This document shows, in pieces, positions 15,350 to 23,058 of a stretch of DNA of 23,655 bases. How positions within the stretch are numbered: position 1 is the stretch's first letter; the number at the start of each line of letters is the position of its first letter. Where the stretch lies: the IMG/VR virus record IMGVR_UViG_3300047551_001494, positions 1 to 23,655 of that record. One strand, 5' to 3'. The notes below the pieces were generated by a model that saw only the letters and a list, made by a program, of their open reading frames with translations, was not told the DNA's origin and did no database searches. Made by a program: the position numbers and the translations under genes. The DNA is from a virus.

Positions 15350-17176
15350 ATGGTTTCAATAGCAAGTAGTATTCTTGCCAATTCTGCTGTTGGGCAAGAA
15401 ACTTTAAGACAAATGCAGGCCACACATATAGAGTTGTTTGGTACTGTAATGCCAGAACTTCCTAGTACAAATCAAACAAATCACGTATTTGTTAGGATAC
15501 ACTGGGAAAATGTAGATGTTCTGTGTGAAAAACCAGCGCAATATAAAGATACAAATTTAACAGGATACCAAGTCCTGATAGAAAGAAGAGCAGATGAGGG
15601 CTTTAAAGTAGCTAGAATTAAACAGGCTTTTGAAAAAACAAACAAAAAGGAAATAGAAGACTTTATAAAGAACATTGGTACTCGATTATCTGTAACTGAG
15701 TTACAAAATGCAGGTTTTAATATAGAGACTAGAGAACAAACAGTTACTCAAACAACAGCAGGTCAAGAAACTAGAATAATTATAGTACGCGGGAAGGTTT
15801 CAACCACCGACAATAATGGCTCAACAACAGAAACTGCTGAAACTGTACATATAGAAGACAGTAACTCTATATTTATTAGCGGAGCTCGAATTAACCCAAC
15901 AACAGAAACGGCTCAGGAAGAGTATATACAACAGAGAAAAAAGCGTTTAGCGGACTTACGGGAGAAATTTAATAGTGGTAACAGCGACATTATAAGGGAC
16001 ATTAACGATAGTCAGTATAGACGCAATACTAAGTCATACGAGTTTTATAGCAAAGAGGAGATAGAAAAGGCATATAGAGAAATCTTTAAAGAGCATGCTG
16101 ATGACGAGTTAGAAGATATAAAGAAATATCTTGAGAACTTAGACAAGATAAAGAAATGCATGCAACCTACAATAGCGGAGACTAAAAGGAAAACAAGAAC
16201 CTTTTGGGACGATGTTTTGGATGAAGCTTTGAAGTTAGGGACTAATTTTGCTCTAAGTAATTTAAATAGTTTATTACCAGAATACCTAAGAGTAAATGTT
16301 AAAGTACAAAGAAACTTTGAAGATGGGTCTATAGTAGTTTCTGAGTTTTCTGTAGGTCAAGTAGTATATAACGTAAAAGAGGAAACAGTTACAATAAGCG
16401 GCGATATATTTAATCCTTTTATAAACTCAGGTATAGAAGAGGTAAACAAACTATTACCACCATTTCTACAGGTTAGCGCCTCAGAGTTGGGGTTAGAAGT
16501 GGGAGAGATAGTTATAAGAAAACAGGAGTTACAAAAAGAAGAGCAGGCACAATATAGAGTTAGAGAAGATATTATTGTTGTTAATAGCAACGCTACCACT
16601 TACATACAAATGAGAGGCAGTAGGTTTAATCTAGGTAATGCTAGAGAGTTATTTGTAGACAAGTCTATAAGAAAGGGGTTAGACGAGTTAAATAAAGAGT
16701 TACCTGATTTGTTCCAAGTAAGTGTGAGGAGAGACCCGGAAGACCGAGGTAGGATATTTGATTCTGGGCCTTTTAGCATAAAAGTTGAGGGTAAAAATGC
16801 CGGGTTATCAGTAGACCAAGAAAGGCTAAAAACGACTATAGAGTTACTACCTGAGAGGCTACTAAATGATGTACCAGCACCGCTGCAGCCAACTGCAAAA
16901 GTTGCTTGGAAAAGGGCTAGTATCTTTATAGTAGAAGATATTTTGTACGCCAAAGAAACAGCTGCTAGACGAAAAAGAGAAAAAGAACTAATAGAACAAG
17001 AAAAAGAAAAAACCCTCAGTTTAAAATATGACAGCTGTAAACAACAAAATGAAAGTGATAGCAAAGTCCCGGCTATACCCGGTACTAAAACCCTATCAGT
17101 TCCTGTTCCTGCAAACACACAACCTCCAACTACTAGAATCTCTTCACCCTCGGTCACTTCCTCCCCTTCTGGTTAA
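15350..17176 (+). CDS. Baseplate-region protein with three degenerate internal repeats, unknown
   Basis: 608 residues, starting 1 nt after the hub stop. The first 195 residues are mixed; 195-290 are a highly charged helical stretch (QQRKKRLADLREKF, LEDIKKYLENLDKIKK). Then comes a repeated module: ALSNLNSLLPEYLRVNV (301-317), GIEEVNKLLPPFLQVSA (361-377) and GLDELNKELPDLFQVSV (443-459), each followed by a beta segment (SIVVSEFSVG, GEIVIRKQEL, GPFSIKVEGK). A weaker fourth copy may lie near 493-508 (LKTTIELLPERLLNDV). The C-terminus is a Lys/Glu helix then a Pro/Ser/Thr tail. Between hub and spike genes, it is likely a baseplate component. I recognise no family; the repeats suggest tandem copies of one alpha-beta domain. 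Confidence 0.7.
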   Translation: MVSIASSILANSAVGQETLRQMQATHIELFGTVMPELPSTNQTNHVFVRIHWENVDVLCEKPAQYKDTNLTGYQVLIERRADEGFKVARIKQAFEKTNKKEIEDFIKNIGTRLSVTELQNAGFNIETREQTVTQTTAGQETRIIIVRGKVSTTDNNGSTTETAETVHIEDSNSIFISGARINPTTETAQEEYIQQRKKRLADLREKFNSGNSDIIRDINDSQYRRNTKSYEFYSKEEIEKAYREIFKEHADDELEDIKKYLENLDKIKKCMQPTIAETKRKTRTFWDDVLDEALKLGTNFALSNLNSLLPEYLRVNVKVQRNFEDGSIVVSEFSVGQVVYNVKEETVTISGDIFNPFINSGIEEVNKLLPPFLQVSASELGLEVGEIVIRKQELQKEEQAQYRVREDIIVVNSNATTYIQMRGSRFNLGNARELFVDKSIRKGLDELNKELPDLFQVSVRRDPEDRGRIFDSGPFSIKVEGKNAGLSVDQERLKTTIELLPERLLNDVPAPLQPTAKVAWKRASIFIVEDILYAKETAARRKREKELIEQEKEKTLSLKYDSCKQQNESDSKVPAIPGTKTLSVPVPANTQPPTTRISSPSVTSSPSG

Positions 17177-17207
17177 TTTTACATAACTTATTATAAAACC
17201 CCTTAAC

Positions 17208-17837
17208 ATGTTTTCTTCTTTTACCAACAAAGTAACTCCTCCACCTATCTTTATAGAAGAGCTAATAGAGACCACAAACTCTTTTAACTTGCAACTCTAT
17301 CTGTACTCCATCAAGCAGGCTGATTTAATCATACAGGCTTATAAGGACTTCATCACTACTAATTCTTTTTACTATTTGTTTGACCTAATATTGTTATCCT
17401 GTTACAATTCTGTGATTGCGTTACCGGTAGTAGCGTTACAGTATCACTTTACGGGGGCTACAAACGCCTTTTTGATGAAGCAGTTTATGTTTTCCGAGTC
17501 GTATGTTATGCAGTCCGTGACTAGTCTTAAGAGTGAGAAGTTAGTTTTAGAGTATATAGAAGAGTTTTTAGACTTTAGAGAGTTTTCAATTGAAGGGTTT
17601 TTAAAAGACCCCATGTATCTAATAGATTGGTGTACAGAAGCTGACCCGTCTATAAGTTACTTGCTTAAGGCTATAAAGGATAGAGATATAAGACAATTTT
17701 TTGTGAATTTAATATATAGAGAGACGGGTTGCGATATTACATTTCATGCTAATAGTTTAGTGGAGTTATCAGAAAATATACAAGTTGAGTACTTTGATTA
17801 TGTCCTAGGAGCTACAACAAGACATGTTACACTATAA
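17208..17837 (+). CDS. Helical baseplate-region protein, unrecognised
   Basis: 209 residues, mostly helical, with a notably hydrophobic stretch at about 54-82 (FYYLFDLILLSCYNSVIALP) that could be a buried or membrane-facing helix. There is no Shine-Dalgarno; TATAAAA at 17192-17198 lies just upstream. It overlaps the following gene by 14 nt, which implies coupling. The first 200 nt are C-rich on the coding strand and the rest G-rich, a clear switch near 17410. Tail assembly or baseplate component is possible by position, but no function can be assigned. Confidence 0.6.
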   Translation: MFSSFTNKVTPPPIFIEELIETTNSFNLQLYLYSIKQADLIIQAYKDFITTNSFYYLFDLILLSCYNSVIALPVVALQYHFTGATNAFLMKQFMFSESYVMQSVTSLKSEKLVLEYIEEFLDFREFSIEGFLKDPMYLIDWCTEADPSISYLLKAIKDRDIRQFFVNLIYRETGCDITFHANSLVELSENIQVEYFDYVLGATTRHVTL

Positions 17838-18936
17838 AGTTGGTTTACCATTATCACCATACAGCATGAAGTTTGGTTATGAAGTACCGGAGAGAAAAAC
17901 GCTAGAATCCGGAAGAAGTATTGCTGTAGTACTTGGTGAGATAAATCTAAAGTTAGAAGCTAATAAGTACAATATAGAAGGACTAACTAATTTAACTTTA
18001 TTAAATTACAGAGACTACTTCTTCTATAAAGCTGCTCAAGCTCTTATCCTAAACACCCAGTATTCTACTTTAGATAAAACGGAGCTAACAAACAAAGCTC
18101 AGCAAGCGTGGAGGTCGGTCTCATTCGACGGCATGTGGCCCTATGTAGGACCTGACATTAGTAATTTAGGGACTAACCCAAAGTATTGGGGTCAGCTAGG
18201 ATCTTTAGCTTACTACTCTAAGTATGTGGACCATAGTTTATTATTACCCTCTACCATAGAAGAAACTTTAAGGTTTATATGGTGTATATGCGGCACTACC
18301 TATGAGAATTTACCTGACAGCAGGTTATTATCAGTAGTAAAGGACGTAGGGTTTACTAAAGAGTTAGCGGAAGTTATAGAGGAGAGTAGTAGGGGGTTAT
18401 TTAGTTTAGATTCTGGTTCAGAGGACTACTTTTTATTAACGTTTGCGAGGCGGCGGGCTATAATTCCATCTACCTTTGATAATCTATTCCTTAAAGTATT
18501 ACTAGGAGAGTATAGCTCAGAGATATTTAACGTTGTTACCCCCCTCCTCTCCACCTTACAACAAACTAAAGTCCAAAAAGCACTATACAACGTTAACCAA
18601 TTGTTACTACCCTCAGGCTTTATTCTTCTGCTTCAAGCCCTTATATGCGAAGCTTACCTTAAAGCTGGCCTCTATATTACCTCTCTTGATCAATCTCTCT
18701 ATAATCTTTCCTTACAGCAAATAGAGGCATCAAAACAGTACACTGAAATAGGCTATCAAATAGCCCGCTTTTTATGCTTAGCTTTTGACTCATACTCAGC
18801 GTTATCTAAATACAGTACGTTTAAATATGCCCAGTATGAAGCTACCAGTCTAAAGTCTGACATATATTCCTGGTTAACTTTAGCCAAGTCTACAATATCA
18901 GACAAGGACGACTACCGTTTGTACTCTTTTATATAA
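17824..18936 (+). CDS. Helical baseplate-region protein, unrecognised
   Basis: 370 residues, starting 14 nt inside the previous gene. The upstream frame has a stop at 17806-17808, so the ATG at 17824 is a true start and not a frameshift product. It is largely helical with aromatic-rich loops (WPYVGPDISNLGTNPKYWGQ) and a hydrophobic segment (LLPSGFILLLQALICEAYL). There is no known motif. The coding strand is extremely G-rich at 18361-18420 (21 G, 3 C by count) and extremely C-rich at 18541-18600 (22 C, 3 G), an abrupt flip within one frame. It may pair with the previous product in one complex. Confidence 0.62.
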   Translation: MLHYKVGLPLSPYSMKFGYEVPERKTLESGRSIAVVLGEINLKLEANKYNIEGLTNLTLLNYRDYFFYKAAQALILNTQYSTLDKTELTNKAQQAWRSVSFDGMWPYVGPDISNLGTNPKYWGQLGSLAYYSKYVDHSLLLPSTIEETLRFIWCICGTTYENLPDSRLLSVVKDVGFTKELAEVIEESSRGLFSLDSGSEDYFLLTFARRRAIIPSTFDNLFLKVLLGEYSSEIFNVVTPLLSTLQQTKVQKALYNVNQLLLPSGFILLLQALICEAYLKAGLYITSLDQSLYNLSLQQIEASKQYTEIGYQIARFLCLAFDSYSALSKYSTFKYAQYEATSLKSDIYSWLTLAKSTISDKDDYRLYSFI

Positions 18937-18944
18937 CTATAATT

Positions 18945-20855
18945 ATGGCTATTGAGTTTAATCCAAATGACCAGAATAAAAGGAACTTAAGTGCTCCAGG
19001 CGCCGGTAGTTTAGCTGCAATTTCTATAAATGCGGAGTCAGCAACCTGTATTAAAAGCACTATAGTTAGAATTAACGGTGCCAATGCTAGTAGCTATAAT
19101 CTAGTACCCGTCTACCAATCCGAAAACACAAGTCCTTCTGTAACTATAACCCTGCAAAGTAGTACAACTTCAGCCGCAACTTATAAAGTTGAATTCAATG
19201 AGCCAGGAACTGTTCAGTTTGTAGCTATTGATGCGCAGTATGGAAAGCCTACTATTCAGCAGAGTACACTTTCTTCTAACCAGTACTCTTATAGCAGGTC
19301 TATACATATAACTAGTGCTTCACCGTCAGCTGCCGGCAGATCACAAGTAGATTCCAGCTTGTCAAGCGCTAATAGTGCTATAGAATCAATAGAAGCACTA
19401 AGTGCAACCAGTTACCCACCTAAACCATCTCATACAAACGGAACAAGAGATAAACAGCGGGGTGTTAGGGACTACAGAAATGACGATAATATACAGTTGC
19501 ACGAAGAGCAGAAAGATATAGTTTATAAAGCTGCCGGGGTAGCTATACTAACTAAGGATAAACATCTAGATAACGACTATCAAGCATTTCTTAGTTGGTT
19601 AAAGTCTCTCCCAGAGGAAACAAAGCATGAGTCTACTATTAATGAAGTTAAAAAGTATAAAACTCAGTTAGATTTTAGTAATTCTGCCTGGGGTAAATGG
19701 CAAGAAGATAGAATAGAACCCCCTGGATCAGGAAGACATACAGTTCAATGTACATTATTTACTAACAGGTCTTTCTGCTCTCACATGTACGCTAAAAGAG
19801 ATTTCTATGTGCAATCTCCACTTATATTTAACTCTTGCCAAAACTTTACAATACAAGGTTCTACTTTTACAGCTATAGCAGACCTACAGCGTAGCCATTC
19901 ATTTTTTAAATGGGATATAGCTGAGCAGTTATATACTTTACGGGCGGGGACTAAGATAGATTATTGTTCTACGGCCTTATACGAATACCTTGGTAAGCAG
20001 TATACGGTGAGCACCGGTGATATTTTTGTTTCTGGCTTGAATAAAAAAGAGCAGATAACTGGAACAACAGAACTTTTGGCTACGACTTACAATACTTACT
20101 GCTCTAATGATTACACTGTAAGAGCGGATAAGATAATTTACTTAAAGTCGAAAGCGAAGCTATATTCTTTAGCTGAGTCTGATGCTTACTATGTAGCTGA
20201 GGGTGAGCAGCATTTATCTAGTAAAGGGATTACTAATATTATATCTGGTGGTTCAGCTTACCTTAGTTCTTACTCCGATATTAACCTTAATTGTAGCGGC
20301 GCGGTTAATTTAAATGGCGGCATAGTGAGAATTGCTATGGGAGGCGCAACCAAACCAATTATAGACTTAGACACTTTAGAGTACAAGAATGTATCAACAG
20401 CCGCTGCTTTGGGCGTAGCTCCTAGTAGCAGCCCAGATAATAATTCAGGAGCTGTAAGCGATCCTAATGTAGATCCTGGTAGTGTTGCTACTAAACCTTC
20501 TGACACAAACAGTGACTCAGTTAGAGCAACTGGCGTTAACAATGAGATACAAAATAAGGGCAATGAAGGAGAGGGTAAAAATCCTGAAAAACGGACGATA
20601 GCACAAGAAGTTGCTTTAGATATTTTAAAAAACCCAGGTAAAGCACAGGAAATAGTAGAAAAACGGTTAGGGAAGTGGGCAATGGAAAAAGCAGAAAACA
20701 TAGGAAAAGATATTTTGGATGCGCTAACTAAAAAGAAAACTGAGCCATCTAAGGCTAGTAATCCTCCCACGCCCCAACCTACTCCACCTGTTCCTCCGAT
20801 TGCCCAAAACACAGACGTAGCTGAAGTCCCATCCTCAGGTAGATATTATGGATAA
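18945..20855 (+). CDS. Baseplate central spike (gp5/gpV-like beta-helix)
   Basis: 636 residues. Residues 1-106 look like a beta-rich domain. Residues 190-245 are charged and helical. From about 290 to 475 there is a repetitive strand pattern (YTVRADKIIYLKSKAKLYSL, YVAEGEQHLSSKGITNIISG, SAYLSSYSDINLNCSGAVNL) typical of the trimeric beta-helix needles of gp5, gpV and VgrG spikes. The needle is driven into the cell envelope on contraction. After it come a low-complexity linker, a helical segment at about 550-600 and a Pro-rich tail. I see no lysozyme domain of the T4 gp5 type, so it is likely a non-enzymatic spike. The next gene overlaps by 8 nt. Confidence 0.65.
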   Translation: MAIEFNPNDQNKRNLSAPGAGSLAAISINAESATCIKSTIVRINGANASSYNLVPVYQSENTSPSVTITLQSSTTSAATYKVEFNEPGTVQFVAIDAQYGKPTIQQSTLSSNQYSYSRSIHITSASPSAAGRSQVDSSLSSANSAIESIEALSATSYPPKPSHTNGTRDKQRGVRDYRNDDNIQLHEEQKDIVYKAAGVAILTKDKHLDNDYQAFLSWLKSLPEETKHESTINEVKKYKTQLDFSNSAWGKWQEDRIEPPGSGRHTVQCTLFTNRSFCSHMYAKRDFYVQSPLIFNSCQNFTIQGSTFTAIADLQRSHSFFKWDIAEQLYTLRAGTKIDYCSTALYEYLGKQYTVSTGDIFVSGLNKKEQITGTTELLATTYNTYCSNDYTVRADKIIYLKSKAKLYSLAESDAYYVAEGEQHLSSKGITNIISGGSAYLSSYSDINLNCSGAVNLNGGIVRIAMGGATKPIIDLDTLEYKNVSTAAALGVAPSSSPDNNSGAVSDPNVDPGSVATKPSDTNSDSVRATGVNNEIQNKGNEGEGKNPEKRTIAQEVALDILKNPGKAQEIVEKRLGKWAMEKAENIGKDILDALTKKKTEPSKASNPPTPQPTPPVPPIAQNTDVAEVPSSGRYYG

Positions 20856-21492
20856 CTCACTTCTTAAACCCAGCTCTGAAATATTTAAGCCCAGCTCTCG
20901 ACTCACTTTAACTAGCCAATATAGAATACTTTCTATAGATTTATCCAAGCAAGTATTTCCTTACTACTACGCTTACCTTTCTGCTGTGGATAGCAGTGTT
21001 ACTGTCAAAGCGGGACAAATAGTAGACTTTAAGTCGTGTAGGTTTTACATAAAAGAGGACATTTCTCAGATAAAGGCTGTCTATATAGACGGTGATATTA
21101 GCGCATTAGAGAACAATAGTTTAGGGTCAATAGTTAATATAGCTAAACCGGATTATGTAAAAAGTTTAGTAATGAGCGACCAGTTTCCCCTTGGGTCTTT
21201 GAGTGTGAGGGTAGAGGTTCCTTTTAACCATAAACAGGGATTTTTGGGTTGGACTTTCTTTAAAGACGATATTGTATTAGTTGTAGGTAACGACTTAGAA
21301 GAAGCTGGTTATATATCTTATCAGGGAACCTCTGCCTGGGCCCCGGGGTCTTATAGATTGGTTGTAGCTGCTTACGAACAATACAGCCAAACTCTAACTA
21401 AACTAACTGATAAGGAATTTGAATTAACAACTGCTACCGAATCTATTACCGTCGGAACTTCCTCCGATGACGGCCTTCCACTTACATTATAA
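20848..21492 (+). CDS. Small baseplate-region protein between spike and gp25-like gene, unrecognised
   Basis: 214 residues, overlapping the spike gene by 8 nt. Predominantly beta by inspection (YYYAYLSAVDSSVTVKAGQI, DIVLVVGNDLEEAGYI, YRLVVAAYEQYSQTL). The N-terminus has a duplicated KPSS motif encoded by a 14-bp near-identical repeat at 20864-20877 and 20885-20898. There is no catalytic motif. Possible roles are spike adaptor or wedge component; the assignment rests on position alone. Confidence 0.62.
   Translation: MDNSLLKPSSEIFKPSSRLTLTSQYRILSIDLSKQVFPYYYAYLSAVDSSVTVKAGQIVDFKSCRFYIKEDISQIKAVYIDGDISALENNSLGSIVNIAKPDYVKSLVMSDQFPLGSLSVRVEVPFNHKQGFLGWTFFKDDIVLVVGNDLEEAGYISYQGTSAWAPGSYRLVVAAYEQYSQTLTKLTDKEFELTTATESITVGTSSDDGLPLTL
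20864..20898 (+). repeat. 14-bp imperfect direct repeat (21-bp period)
   Basis: TTAAACCCAGCTCT and TTAAGCCCAGCTCT differ at one base and are spaced by exactly seven codons, so the duplicated LKPSSE/FKPSSR motif stays in frame at the start of the gene. Confidence 0.7.
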
Positions 21493-21506
21493 AAGGATTT
21501 ATTTAA

Positions 21507-21899
21507 ATGCGCAGTATTATGTTTAAAGAGGGGGATTTAGTATTAGACTGGGTTTATGATAGGGATGTGGTAAAGGAGGAGGTTAAAGCGAGGTTAGGAA
21601 GTACGAATCCTGCGTATTCGAGATATGTATTAGTTAAGGAGTTAGACTCAAACAACAATAGTAGTTATGAGATAGTACAAGCGGACCCTGACTATGGTTG
21701 TGATTTAAGTTATTTGTTATCGACACCGGAATCTGACTTATCGGACGATACTATTAACGAGATAGTAAGAAGCTCTTTAGCTTTTGACCCTAGGATCAAT
21801 GTAATAGATTGCACTTACGTAGGCGGCGGCCAGATCTCCCTGCAGTACTCCTTCTCAAACTCAGTTTCTAATAACGAAGAAGATATAATAACTATTTAG
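21507..21899 (+). CDS. Baseplate wedge protein, gp25 / gpW-like
   Basis: 130 residues, the usual length for this family. It shows DPDYGCDLSYLLSTP at about 60-74, equivalent to the conserved P-x-YG-x-x-L region, and SLAFDPRINVIDCTYV at about 89-104, matching the conserved DPRI motif followed by a strand. Family members form the wedge core that links the hub to the J-like protein. AAGGA at 21493-21497 is a good ribosome-binding site. It sits directly before the J-like gene, the standard pairing. The 5' half is strongly G-rich (24 G, 2 C at 21541-21600). Confidence 0.8.
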   Translation: MRSIMFKEGDLVLDWVYDRDVVKEEVKARLGSTNPAYSRYVLVKELDSNNNSSYEIVQADPDYGCDLSYLLSTPESDLSDDTINEIVRSSLAFDPRINVIDCTYVGGGQISLQYSFSNSVSNNEEDIITI

Positions 21900-21909
21900 T
21901 AGGTTAAAT

Positions 21910-23001
21910 ATGTATACACCTAGAAGTTTTAATGATATTCTAAATGATTATGTACTTACAGTAGAAGAACAGAGTGGGGGTTTAGTAGAAGTAAACCCTT
22001 CGTCTCCGTTTTATGTTTTAGCGAGGTCAAACGCTGCGGTGATAGCGGATTTAGAGTCTAGGATGGTAGAGGTATATGAATCCAGCTCTCCGCTTACTGC
22101 CAAGGGTTCCGACTTAGATTCTTTGATGTTTATTCCGCTTATAAGTCGTACATCAGCTTCTAGATCTCAAGGCTCTGTAATTATAAAACCTACTATCTCA
22201 GCTATACCTATCCCCAATCAAACAACTTTAACAGACCTCGACAGCGGGCTACAATTTTATACAACACAGCAAGCAACAACGTCTACAGCTTTAAATACAA
22301 TAATTTCTATTGAATCTTATACAGAAGGCTTTTCAAATAATTTACCTGCTGGGACAGCGTTGTTTAGTCCTTTGTTTCCGGCTATAGATTTCTACATAGG
22401 GGAAGTGGTAAATACAGATGGAACGTTTGTGGGGGATTTATTTGGGGGAGCGGACGAAGAAAACGATGACTCTTTAAGAAGTAGGTTTTTCTCTGCTCTG
22501 ACATCAGTAGACACAGAGGCTTCTATTGGGCGTATTAAAAATGTTATTAGTGCTTACTCTGGTATAAGTAAATTTTTTGTTAAGAACCGAGTACCTGGGA
22601 TTATAGAGTTGTGGGTTAGATTTAGCTCAGAAAATGGTACTACCACCTTTTTAGAGGAACATATAAATGCTCTTAAGGAGTACCTTTTGCAGTATGTGCC
22701 GGCAGGGATAAATATTTCAATAAACGAGGCTAAAATTAAATATTTCAGCTTATCAATATCAGTTGTACCGTACTCCTCCTTCTACGACTCAAGTTCTCTT
22801 AATTCTGATATATCAGCAGCTATAAATAACGTTATATCGGAGTTAGACATAGGGGAAACCTTATCTATGTCCTCTATTACAAATGCTATTCTACCTTTTG
22901 TAGCTAAGGTTGTAGTAACAGAACCTACAGCAGATGTAGTTCCTAAATTTGATGAAGTTATTATGGTTTCTTCTGTTAAACTTACACTGCCGACTTACTA
23001 G
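21910..23001 (+). CDS. Baseplate J-like wedge protein (gp6 / Mu gp47 type)
   Basis: 363 residues. Standard features: an N-terminal helical region with EVNPSSPFYVLARSNAAVIA and the LDSLMFIPLISRTSAS segment (about 68-83), beta strands carrying the IPNQTTLTDLDSGLQFYTT-type segment, GGADEENDDSLRSRF at about 179-193 (the conserved GG-x-DEE-D-x-xR-x-R motif), and a C-terminal region with YLLQYVPAGINISI (compare the V-PAG-V motif). Such proteins form the baseplate wedge ring that triggers sheath contraction. Length and motifs fit well. It begins 10 nt after the gp25-like stop. Confidence 0.88.
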   Translation: MYTPRSFNDILNDYVLTVEEQSGGLVEVNPSSPFYVLARSNAAVIADLESRMVEVYESSSPLTAKGSDLDSLMFIPLISRTSASRSQGSVIIKPTISAIPIPNQTTLTDLDSGLQFYTTQQATTSTALNTIISIESYTEGFSNNLPAGTALFSPLFPAIDFYIGEVVNTDGTFVGDLFGGADEENDDSLRSRFFSALTSVDTEASIGRIKNVISAYSGISKFFVKNRVPGIIELWVRFSSENGTTTFLEEHINALKEYLLQYVPAGINISINEAKIKYFSLSISVVPYSSFYDSSSLNSDISAAINNVISELDIGETLSMSSITNAILPFVAKVVVTEPTADVVPKFDEVIMVSSVKLTLPTY

Positions 23002-23032
23002 AATAGTTATTAAAGGGACGTAATAATAGGCC

Positions 23033-23044
23033 TAGCTATATAAA
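23033..23044 (+). promoter_or_regulatory. Candidate promoter element before the last gene
   Basis: TAGCTATATAAA, identical to 9003-9014, lies 14 nt before the ATG at 23059 and partly overlaps the palindrome TAGGCCTA (23027-23034). It sits in a 57-bp gap after the J-like gene. Confidence 0.3.
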
Positions 23045-23058
23045 GACTTTAATTTACT

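Noticed and set aside
16600-17157. 185-codon minus-strand frame opposite the repeat-containing protein
   Set aside because: It lies wholly inside a well-supported plus-strand gene, has a shadow-like Ser/Leu/Phe-rich composition and no motif or ribosome-binding site.
17806-17837. Programmed frameshift between the 17208 and 17824 genes
   Set aside because: There is no slippery heptamer in the overlap, and the second frame has a stop at 17806-17808 with its own ATG at 17824. Simple overlap coupling explains it.
18533-18724. 63-codon plus-strand frame inside the 17824 gene
   Set aside because: It arises from the C-rich stretch in another frame; the main frame is longer, continuous and coupled to its neighbours.
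20270-20812. 180-codon minus-strand frame opposite the spike gene
   Set aside because: Its Gly-rich start mirrors the Pro-rich tail of the spike protein, and the composition is that of an antisense shadow.
3157-23001. Tailocin or type VI-like injection system
   Set aside because: Portal-like, protease/scaffold and major capsid genes are present and intact-looking, so a full phage particle is more likely.
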